Source: Xestospongia muta
Taxonomy: Eukaryota > Porifera > Demospongiae > Haplosclerida > Petrosiidae
DNA length: 64,000 nucleotides
Direction of reading: 5' to 3'
Assembly: GCA_963693285.1 (NCBI GenBank)
Contig: OY848918.1
Location: 18,356,047 to 18,420,046 of the forward strand
Shown: positions 49,301 through 62,480 of the stretch, piece after piece
Layout of the letters: each line of letters opens with the position of its first letter
Position numbering within the stretch: the first letter of the stretch is position 1
The notes under the pieces: model-generated
Database searches by the model: none
Told to the model about the DNA's origin: nothing
What the model saw: the letters and a program-made list of their open reading frames with translations, nothing else
Made by a program: the position numbers and the translations under genes

Positions 49301-52300
49301 GAAGGGGAGTATTATTGTTCTACATAAAGTAGATATCAGTATTATGATCAATTCAGTTAATAACATATATCTACAACTAATGGTACATTATAAAGGATAG
49401 ATAAAATAATTCAATGTTTATAAACTAATGTGTATAGAGAGGTTGATAATTTATGTGATGTCAGCAGTAGTATTCATGATAACTAGCTATGATTATGTTT
49501 GGAAATTGAAATGTTTGTCATAATATGTCACATATCTTTTACCTATAGATTTACAATACAGTCTCATAATACATTATATGACAGTAAGTGATTTGCTAAG
49601 TACATGCTCCATAAGATTTATATTATTAACAAGTTATAACTAGTATAATACAATAGCTGTATAATAGCTAAATATGATAGGAATTGAGTATACACAATAT
49701 CAGGTATTAAATGAAAAGGAAGACTAATTATTATCAATATATATCAGGTAACCTACACTATCTAATAATATGAGTATTGACATCATTTCATTACATTCAT
49801 TCTATCATTAGTTCTCTTTTATTCCACATAACACTATGTATGCAAAAATGCATGTTTAAATTTTATGCAACAAACCTGACAATTAAATGTTAAAATATAC
49901 TCAAGTATGTAATATCATACTTGTCTGCACAAGCAAAGGCACTTCAAATAGACTATGAGGCTATAGGATAAGTGATCTACATGACTTGCATAACATATAT
50001 TATAAAAATTATAAAAGTTGTAGATTGTTGAATTTTGTTTGTTATTTGATTTAATCTTGTTGATAACAATAGTAATAAATTTATTAAAACAATGTTATGT
50101 TAGTGGAAGCTTCATTAATAGAAAAATGTCAACAATGTGTACAAGAAATAATTTTTTACAACACGTGCTTGCTTGTACTTGATGATAGATCATATTGTGG
50201 ATAAATTCATATTTTCATGTTTTGTGATTAGAACAGTAGATAAATGAAAATTTCACAACTTTTATAGCTTTAATACTTATTAATCAAAAGGATGTACTTT
50301 AGAAACCATAACTGTATTCTTGAGGTAATCAAGGAGTAAGCTGGGACTAATGTGGTAAGACATTTTGTGTAGAAAACATGAACAAATAATATATACTCTC
50401 ATGATAGCAATGTGAAGTACATATCTTATTACCAGAGATCACATTCTATATAATGCCCTATTTTGTTGGCTGGTTCTTATTGGCAACATTTAATTTCTCA
50501 GTCAGTTTTAAGTACGTTCATTTATAATTCACAGTATGTATTTGGTGATATATAGTATCAATAATTATTAAGGAAATTATATCATATAAAGACTTTATTG
50601 ACTAGGAAAGTAAGAAGATTTTATAAACAACATGTACCAGCGATCAAACAATGACATTGGCTAGACTTATGACTTTGTGACTCTCATAGTTAGCTTTTAT
50701 TATCTGATAACAACAATGAAGATAGTACAGCATACATTACAAACCACTGGTACATCGTACTTATAGACTGAGTGTAAAAACACTGCTATGCATTCGAATC
50801 TATAACTCAGTATATAGAAGCTTTGTTCAACATGGACTCTGTACAGGTTGGATGAGTTACTAGAGTAACTGTTACGTAACATTCTAACATTGTACAACAG
50901 GACTTGTTGACTCAACATACATAGAAATATAGAGTACTTGGAATAACATACTTGCCAGATAACTTGTCAACACAGACTCTTTATATTCTAAATGTATAAT
51001 GTAAATGTATACTGTACTTGTTTCTGTGAAAATTCATGTATTCTATTCCTTATATTTTATGTTAATTACTTCATATTACTTACAGTTTAAACTTATATTG
51101 GAATGTAATCTCCACCATAACTTTAAAATCATGAATGTTTTAAGGAGTTCTATTTATATAGTGTTAGTATGATGACAACAAGTTGTTGAATGTATTTATT
51201 TATAATATAATATCAATACATAAAAAGATCTATTACACCATAAAATTTGTAATTTCACTAATCCATTATTAAACACATGAAATCATTATATTCGTTAACT
51301 GGATATTAAAAGTGATGACTCTTTGCTACTATCACTCATAAAAACAACTAGTTATATATAATACAAAAGGTTTCCATATTTCCTGAGTCAACAAGTAATG
51401 TGTATTAAATGGGAATTCATTCCAGACCACACTATTTGTCTTTATAATTAAGGTTTCCATTATTCATAAATCCAATGTTCCACTGTACTGATACTGATAG
51501 ACTTACATGTACTTAATATAACGTTTGTCATGTTATTTGGCAAAACTACACATTGTGTATATGTGGTTGCTATGTGGCCATTTTGTACATGATTTTTAAC
51601 AAATTTGGTTACTAAGTAATTTGTCTTCCTGGATACCAAGTATGGTATATATCCAGTACAAAATGCATGTATGAAACCATTCATTTTGAAACTATTTAGA
51701 GGAACATGTGTGACTTTTATAAATTAGGTTACATTTAATATATTCTCTAAATTCCTCTCATTGACATATAATTATAAGATTTGCTATAGTTAGTAATTAC
51801 TAGTTTACTTAATTATTACAGTACAATGTAAAAGAGAGTAATCTATTGTACAATGTACATTACACAAGAGTTGTAGTCTTCATGTAGATAATATGTAACA
51901 GACAAACACAAACATAATAACATTGAAATATAAAGACTTGACAATATCAACCACTAAACATATTATAAACTAAAACAAGTAACTTGTTTTATAAGATCAT
52001 CATAACTTAACTTTGTACTAAATTATAATTATAATATGAGGTACTAATAAGTTTAAATTACAATATTAAACACTAACCTTATCTAGTGCATGTATATTGG
52101 ACTTGTTTTTAATTAGTATTTCTGCTATTTCAGCATTAGATGCCCTGTGTAATGCTGTGTTCCCATACTGAAAAAGAAGAAATATAAAGTTAATACTAGA
52201 TAACTAACAGTATACTATACATTGTACATAAACAATCACTATCATAACATGTGGTCAATATCAGTGGAGGTTCATGTTGTTTATTGTCTCTCTTATGACT

Positions 52301-55300
52301 ATTATTAGTAGCTCATATCATGTCATGTCAATGTAGTACATTCAACAAACACTATATTATGAGCAACAAAACTAATATATTTAGCAAAAACTACTAATAT
52401 ATGTGTAAATATATGGTGAAACCATGTCTGAATTAATGATGATAAAACCTTATACCATTATACAAAGTTTGACATCAGCTATATATAAGTTATAAATGGC
52501 ATAGGAGAACATATTACTACAAGTATACTATGTACAAGTATGTCATATAGTCTTTTCTAAACAATCTCTTTATCAAAAAATGTATTATTTCAAAAGTTAT
52601 TGGAAAGGTAAATAAAGCTGTCATGTGAACATACAGCCACTTGAGTAGGCATCTATTATAATCAGAAACATTCTTGCCAATGAAAGGACCTCATAATCAA
52701 TATGGATCCAGGACCGGGGCTGTTGACGCTACTCCTAAGGGTGTAGAGGTACAATTGGAGGATAGTTGCATTGTTTAACCTGTCTTTACAATCTGAGTGC
52801 GTTCTTTTCCACAATTACAAGTTTAATTTTGGACATTCCAGGTTGTGTATATTGTAAGTAATTAATGTGGGAATTAAGAAAATATGAAACTCAATGAAAG
52901 TATCAAACTTATTTATGAGAAAATTATGAGCTTAAGGAGAGACAATGATACAAAACATATAAGCTTAATTTGGACATACCAGGGTGTGTATTATGTAACT
53001 GATTAATTAGGGAATTATGAAACTCATTCATGAGGTAATTATGAACTTTAGGAGAGATAATAGGATAGAGCCATAAGAATATATAGTTATACTAGGTCTT
53101 TGTGTACACCTGAGAGAGGCAACCATGAGAAAAATAATAGGATACGATTTAATATGACTAGGTGTGACAGGCAAGGTTTCATAATGGTCAAATAATAATA
53201 TTGTGTCACCTGGTAAGTTACAGTCATGCAAAGGTCATAATTGTAACTGGTTTGGTTTGAGTTTTTGATCAGTGAACAATGTCAATGGTTGGTCATAGAG
53301 ACATCGTTGCAATATTTAATTCCAAAGAAAATCCATAGTCTTTGTCCAACTAAGAATATTTTTTTCAGTCAAAGCAAGCGTGTGAGATGTGAGTCCAATC
53401 AGTTCATCTGAACAATCAGAGAAATGAGAGAAAACTACCCCTAGACCTTGGGAAGGAACATCACATGACAAAACAATTGTTCCTTGGTTCAATATCAACT
53501 ATAGAGGCAAGGTGAGGTGAGTAATTTTTTAGCTTAGTGGAATGATTAATCTTTCTGAGATCCCTAATGCCATGGATAATTTTTCTGTAACAGAACACAA
53601 TGGTTTATTTTGGATTATAAATTTGGGATAAACTTAAGTAATAACTGAAGAGTCCTAATAAAAGGATTTCTATTCTTTAGGGTGGGACCTTCCATAATGG
53701 TTCATACTTTCTCTGAGGTAGGTTGGAACCCCTTTTCATCAATTAAATATCCAAAGTGTCCTACTTGAGGAGATGTTTATAAACTGTTGTCTATTTCAGA
53801 CTACATAGCTTGAGCTATAGAGCTATGTCCAGTGCTCTTTGTAAAGTCAGTCAATAGACGTCATTGTGTTAGAATATGCTTTATCCGACAGAATGAAATG
53901 GTCTTCTTAATATCTCAATGAGTGTCTCTATAAAGTCACAATTCCATAAGCTGACTTATGCTGTGACGAATGTAGAAATTTACTCCTTGTCAACGACTCT
54001 TCGTGTTGACAAACGTGCATACTAAACTTGAATCTATGAATTATAATTAACAGCTTTGGGAGATAATTGTATTCTGGTAATGACGTCGTTGTATGACAAA
54101 GCTATAGGATAGTCTGGAGCTGCCAGGTTATGGATGACCTTGTACGTGTTGCACCACAGGTAATAAGGAGAACTCGCCTTTTTTTACAAAGGAATGAAGG
54201 TAGAAATCCTCCCAAATGTGTTCATAGTAATGACTTTGCCTTGTCGCCAATGAAGTATTGTGAAAAGGATCAAATAAATATAAAGAGAACAATGATAATT
54301 CTTACAAATCATATCAATAATCAAAAAACAATGACAATATGACTGAAGAGCTTATATACTAAAGTATATACATCAACTGACACCATAGTAACAATGAACA
54401 GTAACAAGGACACACTAATTAAATATAAACAATAAAAAACAATAACAAAGAAAACAGACTAGGAACCAATCATCCAATATGGTATATGTACAGTATTATT
54501 GTACAAGTCACATGACATAATACATCATATATAATATCTTATTTGTTCATAGAGATGTAATAATGTCACTAAATTTTAGAATATCATTAAAAAATATAAA
54601 CATTATTACATGACATATTACATTTATACAGTTCACATATATACATATACATGTACATGTACAATGTATACATATATACATTATAACAGTATTGTTACTA
54701 TATATGAACACTTACCCAATCAATGGAGTTAGGATTTGCACGGTTTTGCAAAAGGAAAGACACTATTTCACTATGTCCTTGTCTAGATGCTATCATCAGT
54801 GGTGTATACTGGGACTATATAAGAGGAGATGACAATGTTTATTTTTAACAAATGATACTTTCAAGAATGAAAATATTGTCAAAAGCTATTTAATAAGTAA
54901 AATTTATTTTAAAGAGTACATACAATATCACAATAGTATCAGTACTATTAGTATATCAATGAAATATTAGTTGTTATTAATAAACTATATTGGTCATACT
55001 CAGGTAATGAATAATTAGTTAGTGTTATTACAAATGTATACTTCACATTACATATCTTATGATCTACTTACAAGATTTGTTACATTACTTGACAGAACAT
55101 GTCACTGTAAAAACCGTCTGATAACAGTGGCTATAATATTGGGACTAATAGCATTACATTCTGATTACTGAAATATCGATTAAATTGTACTCACTATGTT
55201 TAAAAGTAAATGAAACTATTTTCATACTATATCTAGGACTCTATGATGTGTCTACTGATAAGATCTCTACTTAGAAGATCAAAACAACCATGATCATCTA

Positions 55301-58300
55301 GTTGTCTAATAGTTGATGACTCTTTAGTTGTTACTAAGACATATTGATATAATATTCAATTCATTGTTGTATTATGTAAATTACTTAATTTGTTGTGATC
55401 TTTAGTATTGATTGTCAAGGCAAAAATAAAGTCCATTATATCCTTTATCATCTAATACCTCTCTAACTAAGAGACTTCTAACATTATTAACCTCGCTGTG
55501 CGTGGGCACATAGCGAGGGTACTGTAGTCTGTCAGTGTGTGTGTGTGTTTCTGTTACCGCAGTTGTTTTTTGAACTGCTATAACTTGGCATCTGAAGCGT
55601 TAAAAGCTACCAATGTTTAGCAACAAATAGAAAAACATGTGGACATTACAACAGTAGTATCAAGAACATCGTCAAGAAAAACTGAAGCTTAAAACTCTCA
55701 AAGAATTTTCAGGCTGCAGAGGTCAAGTGCCGTTTCTCGAAAAGTAAAAACATTAACGTAGAAATTTTTAGTATGTTGTAAACAATCTCAGAGGAATATG
55801 CATCAGCAAGACAGAAGGCCGTTGGTCTAAGCAATTGTCAGAAATGTTCTGAAATGTTTTTCAGGATTGTACACGGACTTGGAGCGAAGTATTGCATTCA
55901 GAAAATGTCTCAAAGCAATGAAAAAACTGCTACTAATAGATAATATATCGATTTATATTTGTACTATGGGATGTTTCCAAAGAACGCTTCATTTTCAGTT
56001 ATAGTTAATTTTGTAGATGAAATATAGAAACATTTTAAAGCATCATGTAAAGACTCAGAGAAACATTCATCACGAATCTAGCACTTTATCTTGCTTAGCA
56101 ATTCAATGATACTATTACTTACTCAGTTACAGTTCACAGACATGTCAATCAGAGTGCAAAGTACCCAGTAAACGACAAAGCTTTTTTTCCTTGATTGAAG
56201 AGAAATGCTGAGTCATCAAACAACAGTTTGTAATGTGCATCACGTGATCCATCAATAATTTGACCACACTTGTCCAATCTTAAATGTACATGTTACATGC
56301 ACTCTGCTGTATAGATTTACACTGAGCACTACAGCAGGGTTAAGCACTTTAGTGCATTTTTATTTAACACAAGAGATATGTACAAAAATTTATTAAGCAA
56401 TTGTCTGTGGCTGTATGGAGGATAATAGAGAACCTTTTGGATCTGGCAGTCCATCTGTAGGTTACAGATATCTCAAAATAGCCATCTCATTTATCTACAC
56501 TTTCAACACTTTCAACATCATGATGTAAAATGTGTATTACATATTGTAAATACACTTACAGTAAACATTTCATTGTGAAATAATACTTTGATACAATGAA
56601 ACTTTCCCAAACTACAGTAGTTAGTTTGTGAATATGTTAACTTTATATGTTTTGCTAGTGATCATAAAATATACAATATACTGGTTTAATCTCCGAATAT
56701 AAAAGGTTACTCTCACTACTAAAATTACAAATTTAATCTTATTCATTGACATAATATTATTAATAAAATTATTAGTAGATTATGAAAAATGTTATCATGA
56801 AAAGTGTGAACAAACAACATGTAGCAAGTAAGTTTGGGGAGAAATCATATAAGTATCAAAATAAACTTTGGCAAAGTTAAATTTTACAAAGCTGGAGGGA
56901 AATTTTGGCAGATGAAGAACATTTTATCAAACTCACTATTTCATATATGTTACCACAATCTCTTTAATATAAGAATTATTGTGTATGCTAATTTTAGTGA
57001 CTACTATAATAATATGTAAATGTTTAAAATTGCAGTATAACACATTTACTATATTGAATTATGGATGTATAAAATATGGCTGATAATATTTTTCCAGTAA
57101 TAAATTTACTAAATTAGTAGATACAATTAATAATAAACTTAATTAAGGTATGAACTTAACATGATATGGAACACATATGACTTCACTTTACAGACTCTAT
57201 TATTAAATATAGACCATAAAACATTTCGATACAGTATATTCACAAATATCTGAGATGTAAAATTTTCAGTTCATTTATTGAATATAATGCAATTGTTAAA
57301 TTAATTCACAAAATGTTTTACACAATTTGTTATGTTAGTGACTTTGCTGACTATACTGTTTATGAGTGTATAAAATATAAAATTATAATGTTTTTTCTCA
57401 AATGAAATGCTGGAATACAAAAAACTAAGGTCACTCAATAAAAATAGACCATAGTTAGCTATGCAAACAACTTGTTGATATAATCATAATCAATGCTTCT
57501 GATTAGTATTTAACAAACTATATTTATCAGAGTTTTAACAGCATTCTGGTAGACTGTAAATATATGAGAACAGTGAGTGAATACATGTGGGCGTGGTATA
57601 AAATCTTAAAATCAATCCAGAAAATGCATTTTACAAATGCCACATTAAAAACAAATTCAAAAAAATAATGTTCTGCAAAAATTTCTGTTATATAATAGAT
57701 ATGAACTGGCTTTGTTAGAATTATTCAGTAACATCGTTATTAGATCAACAAATGTACACATCATGTCAGTAATATCAGGAGCGCATGAGCGTCGCAAAGA
57801 GACGTGAAGGAGCGTTAAACTGCCATTATATTTGTATTCTAACCATTGTCGAAACACGGTCAAGGTTTTATTCCATATAAGGAAAATACACTTACGTAGC
57901 AAAGTACTGCTAAGTATGTGACGGAACAATGAATATTAATACAATTATCTATGATGAGTAAAACGAAGAAACCAAAACTTAAAAAAAAGTTATGTATATC
58001 AAGAAATGTTTAAAAGAATTGGACTTGGAGGTTATGGAGGCTTTTGTTATTAAAGAGGTGGAAACAGTTGAACAACATATATCACTTTATTCAACAAGAC
58101 TAGTTCTCTGGCAATACATGAAAATTAGTCTCAGGCTAAGAGAGTTGCTGAAATTCTTTTAAAGAACTTTCTGCCAGCTTTTTGCATCTATTACAAGGGT
58201 AACAAACGTTTTGGTAGTTCCTTTGCTACATGGTAGAAGGAAGTAGGCACTTTGGCCTGTGACACCTTGTCCGCACAGAACACCAGGACACTTTGGAGTT

Positions 58301-59160
58301 ACCTTGTGTCGGAATATAATGATATATGTTGTTCAAGGTCGCTTGGCCATCTTCTTGATTTCTTGACTTCTCTTAAATTTTTCTATTTAACGCACACCTA
58401 CTAAGAGGTTACAGCCCAGAAGCTATTAAAATGCAAAACACTTAGCAGTTATGTCCATATATGGACATATGTTCTAAGCCTTGATTCACCAACAGTTGGT
58501 TAAAGGAGTTTGATGCTCCTTCGTGTTGCTTCGCGACACTCATGCGCTCCTGGTAATATTAACACTTTATTATTATCAGGAGATGACATAGAAAAGGAAA
58601 CAATCTCCTACACTACTAATGAATAAAATCACACAAGAATTTGTGATAGACCATCCAATACGTTATACCTCAACCAACATCATACTATAATGATGATACA
58701 GTGTGTAGTGATGTGATAATTATTGGATCTTAGACTTATTTATAAAAACACATTGTATATGAAAAATAGGCTTTACTGTTGAGATATATATTTAAATATT
58801 GAGAACTAGTAACTTACCCAGTCTGGATGATGATAGTTTACATCAGCACCTTGTTCAATAGTAGATTTGACTACTTCAATGTTTCCATGTCTAGCTGCCC
58901 AGTACAGCTGTTGATTCTATTATAAAGACAACATGTATCATGTAGTGTAGTATAGTGAGTATACAGATCAGCCCTTATAACTAAAAGACCATCTTTTAAA
59001 AAGATATTCAGTCTATATAATAACACTGATATGTGAGTTTAGTTAGCATCACAGTGATATATAGGGATACAGTAATAGAAAGATTATAGACTTACTAGAC
59101 TATCCTGAGACATTTTGAAAAGTATTGGTCCTTAGCTGTCACTGTTCCTATGTCAGGTGT
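43358..59160 (-). CDS. Ankyrin repeat-GTPase/COR-death domain protein, 1,009 aa, 8 coding exons
   Basis: Coding exons: 59,113-59,096, 58,916-58,818, 54,814-54,716, 52,167-52,078, 49,319-49,221, 47,404-47,221, 46,342-44,246, 43,701-43,358. All introns are GT-AG and the total is exactly 1,010 codons with stop. Residues 7-39, 40-72, 73-102, 103-135 and 136-168 are ankyrin repeats (GNTPLHDACSKGKLECIKLL); four exons hold one repeat each. The P-loop GAPGTGKS is at 222-229, an acidic Ser-rich insert at about 298-345, switch DSGGQ at 379-383, a possible G4 TFFDK at 473-477, and a COR-like winged helix from about 547 (LYFPHVLPNVVFLHPQPL). The death domain is 897-1,009. Likely a cytosolic NLR/Roco-like sensor: ankyrins bind a ligand, the GTPase switches, the death domain recruits partners. 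The start ATG follows a 5'-UTR part from 59,160 (acceptor CTATAG). Confidence 0.85.
46343..47220. other. Intron 6 of the ankyrin-death gene
   Basis: Donor GTAATG, acceptor CCTACAG. AT-rich. The 96-codon plus-strand frame at 46,729-47,019 is probably chance. Confidence 0.6.
47405..49220. other. Intron 5 of the ankyrin-death gene
   Basis: Donor GTAAG, acceptor ATATAG. Contains the Tc1/mariner-type MITE at 48,101-48,357; the rest has nothing recognised. Confidence 0.6.
48101..48357. mobile_element. 257-bp Tc1/mariner-type MITE
   Basis: Ends TGTGACCAAAAATA... and ...TTTATGGTCACA are inverted and flanked by TA (48,099-48,100 and 48,358-48,359). Arms of about 110 bp remain pairable (TTCAAGGTGGGCCCATAGCA against TTCAAGATGGACACATAGCA). 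No coding capacity. TA target plus TIR points to the Tc1/mariner superfamily. Confidence 0.75.
49320..52077. other. Intron 4 of the ankyrin-death gene
   Basis: Donor GTTAGTG at 52,077, acceptor TATGTAG. AT-rich with several short chance frames (50,700-50,918, 51,460-51,684). No element recognised. Confidence 0.55.
52305..52565 (+). repeat. Dispersed repeat, member B (intron copy)
   Basis: Same orientation as the right-arm-only copy at 35,870-36,110, with similar order of blocks. Confidence 0.8.
53290..53790 (-). mobile_element. Ty3/gypsy retrotransposon pol relic
   Basis: On the minus strand: VGHFGYLIDEKGFQPTSEKV (end of RT, compare 'V.FLGH.I...G..P...KV'), followed about 100 bases later by WHWGSQKD-type and KKLLTSP text, then VLSCDVPSQGLGVVFSHFSD, ELIGLTSHTLALTEKN (RNase H-like region after RT). 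Many stops, no LTR seen. Inactive. Confidence 0.75.
54470..54700 (-). repeat. Dispersed repeat, member A (intron copy)
   Basis: Reverse counterpart of 12,320-12,535. It ends about 15 bases before exon 3 of the ankyrin-death gene (54,716). Confidence 0.75.
55491..56339. mobile_element. Possible TTAA-flanked element headed by a perfect hairpin
   Basis: Starts right after TTAA (55,487-55,490) with CCTCGCTGTGC GTGG GCAC..AGCGAGG, a hairpin with a 7-bp outer stem (CCTCGCT/AGCGAGG) and inner GTGC/GCAC pairing. The other proposed end, ACAGCAGGG, is followed by TTAA (56,340-56,343). Ends agree in only 7 of 9 bases (CCTCGCTGT against CCCTGCTGT). Its base composition is richer in G+C than the flanks. 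Confidence 0.35.
57776..58552. mobile_element. 777-bp TIR element with 7-bp target duplication
   Basis: Termini start CAGGAGCGCATGAG on both strands. The inverted repeat spans about 46 bp with 38 matches. It is flanked by GTAATAT at 57,769-57,775 and 58,553-58,559. CAGG ends recall hAT, but hAT makes 8-bp duplications, so the superfamily is open. No transposase frame. A second inverted pair inside (TTGAACAACATATATCA at about 58,070, its reverse at about 58,337) suggests a nested element. Confidence 0.85.
58917..59095. other. Intron 1 of the coding part (179 bp)
   Basis: GTAAG donor after the sixth codon, TATAG-type acceptor before the first ankyrin exon. Confidence 0.7.
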
Positions 59161-59417
59161 CTATAGATAACATAGGAAGTAGGTGACATAGATAGTAATA
59201 ACTATATACTACATTGGAATGAGGAAACTCTACTAACTAAATCAACTGTAACCTAATTATAGTAAGATAGAATATACTGTCTATTATATGTAATATACTA
59301 TATGTAATAGATATACACTCACACTATGTATGTACTGTACACTATATGATATGATTGGATACTAATAATATTCAACGCTTTAGTAGTAGAATACAATATA
59401 GAATGTGATCTACTAAC

Positions 59418-59560
59418 CTGTTCTTGTCTTCAGTCTATAACTGCGTTTACTTTGAGGTTGTTCATGGCAACTTTTAACCACGCCTACTGATTAGTGTGTG
59501 GGCGACATTTGGTTTTGATGCTGGGTGGTTTTAACCATGCATCTGGAGAAGACAAATATT
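59418..59560 (-). promoter_or_regulatory. Probable 5'-UTR exon and promoter region of the ankyrin-death gene
   Basis: AGAACAG|GTTAGTAG at 59,418/59,417 is a plausible donor to the acceptor at 59,161-59,162 (CTATAG), giving a non-coding first exon. The DNA upstream (59,440-59,560) is less AT-rich than its surroundings (CACGCCTAC, GTGGGCGAC, and an inverted GGTTTTAACCA-like motif). No TATA box is evident. Transcription start unknown. Confidence 0.4.
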
Positions 59561-59699
59561 AATATGTTAAGGACTCATTTGACTGTATTACTAATTCAAT
59601 CAGGTGAGTCTTTAGATATGTTACTGAGTCATTATATTTAAATAGTTTCATAATAGCAGTGATATGAATGACAAACTATGACTCAGTAGACAAACACGT

Positions 59700-60600
<901 letters not shown>

Positions 60601-60649
60601 TGTTCTACTTTATTCCATCTGTTTTGTCTTCTAAGATTTGTTTATAATC

Positions 60650-62480
60650 ATTACTAGCTATTATAATATTATTGATTGACTCATAACTCTATCAAATATG
60701 GTATCAATGACAAATCATACTAAAATATATCATAGACCTCTGAATAGAAAGTGCAATATATTGTTTTATAGTTTTAGTTTTCACTTTTTACAAATATCAT
60801 AATCATAATAGGTTTGATATCAAATTTTACATTGATGTACACAAAGATCATACAGCTAGTACTGACAAGGAGCTAACACTTGATTACTTAAATTTTGAGG
60901 AATTGTTAACATCATTACAATTAGCTACATTGTCAACTAATGAATGTTATTGAAATTGATTAACAAGTTAAGCTATCAAGTTTGATTACACTATCTACAT
61001 ATCCCTAACAATACAAAGCCTTGCATCACATCACATTGTGTATATCCATCAACTTATGAACACAGTACATGCACAACACATGAATATGATGTGTCGCAAT
61101 GTAAGGATAGAATTGATTTCTATCTTGACGTTTCAAGCAGTGCATTCATGCCAATCAGATTGTAAATTAATACATATTTGCACATACCAATGTGTTTTAT
61201 GGCAAACGAGAAAGTTATTGAAGCTGTTTGTTGTTTTCATTGCTTGTAACAAGTATCTAGCCAAAGCTACAAGGATACAAGACCAAGAGAAAACACATAA
61301 AAATAAGTGACTAACCAGGTAACTGAAACTGAAACTCTCCTTGTTGGAGACATTGAATAAATATAGGACACACCCACCTTGTTCTTTATTTCTATTGCCT
61401 TCTTCATTATCTGTAAAGCAAAGCAAGCAGCAATACTTCAGTCTCCATTTTGTACTAATTGACTTTATAATAACGAGGTGTGTTTTTACTTGACATGAGT
61501 CTGCTTGTTTATTTGAACAATATTGGCACTACACTATGCTACATGACACAATGCCAAGAATGCAACTTGGTACATATACAAGTGTATTTTTGTGTACCCT
61601 CCTTAACTGTTACATTATTCTCTTCATCATCAATTCATTATGAGTGTTTTATTCTACAGGAAGGTATAATGCACTAGTGATACTACTGATACTAAGAAAG
61701 TAGTAGTTCTTTTAAGATATATACAATTTATAAAGGTATTGTAATCCTTTTATCTACTTCATCTATCTATGTGTATATTAGTACTTGTTACTATATGTAT
61801 ATTTGTGACCATAAATACAAAAATGGTACCTAATGTGTAAACACATTTTGAACAAACACCTCTATAGAATTATTGTTTATTTTGTATATATCATTTCCAG
61901 TAAGACAATGTAATCATAAAGATCAATAATTGAGCTTGTTACCTACTGAATTTGAATAACTTCCTATTCAAGATGGCTGCATAGTAACAATTTGTATGCA
62001 AGTACTTGTTTGAAATTTGTTTGCATGTAAGATACCATTTTGATATTTGTTGCTACATTTTTATAATCAATCCATAATTGTTTTATTCGTCTTTTTGTCC
62101 ATTTTTTTGTTGTTAACACTTTCATCTATCGTTTTATCTATTAGGTCCAGTACTCAAGATACAACTCACAACATAATGAAGTACTCAATGTGACATTATG
62201 TGTAATAACCTGTTCATTTTGTGATCAATACATACCTAAGTTATGATAAACTAGACTTTTTAAAATACATAAGAACCTACATGTACTTACAATACATTTA
62301 TATATTTACATGTTCATGAAATGATATAGTAATAAAACAAAGTAAATGTATTATATGTACCATATATTATAATGACCAGTGTTCATAATGGAATCATAAG
62401 ATTGATTGATGCCCTTGATGATTAAGAAATCATCCATAACTTCAGTCTGTGGTCTACTATGAAATAGAATCCCAGGAACC
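60650..62480. other. Unassigned stretch in the third copy
   Basis: Includes the kept minus-strand frame at 61,426-61,310 (CFTDNEEGNRNKEQGGCVLY) and the MITE-like relic at about 61,790-62,090. Nothing else recognised. Confidence 0.4.

Larger units (their letters stand above)
52168..54715. other. Intron 3 of the ankyrin-death gene, repeat-rich
   Basis: Holds repeat B (52,305-52,565), a Ty3/gypsy relic (53,290-53,790) and repeat A (54,470-54,700). 52,690-53,280 is the degraded continuation of the gypsy relic or an unknown element. Confidence 0.6.
54815..58817. other. Intron 2 of the ankyrin-death gene
   Basis: The longest intron, about 4 kb, acceptor ATATAG. It hosts the hairpin-headed segment 55,491-56,339 and the 777-bp TIR element 57,776-58,552. 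56,340-57,770 has nothing recognised. Confidence 0.6.

Noticed and set aside
53028..53231. Gypsy integrase or envelope continuing from the RNase H relic
   Set aside because: No zinc-finger HHCC or DDE residues could be read; too decayed to name.
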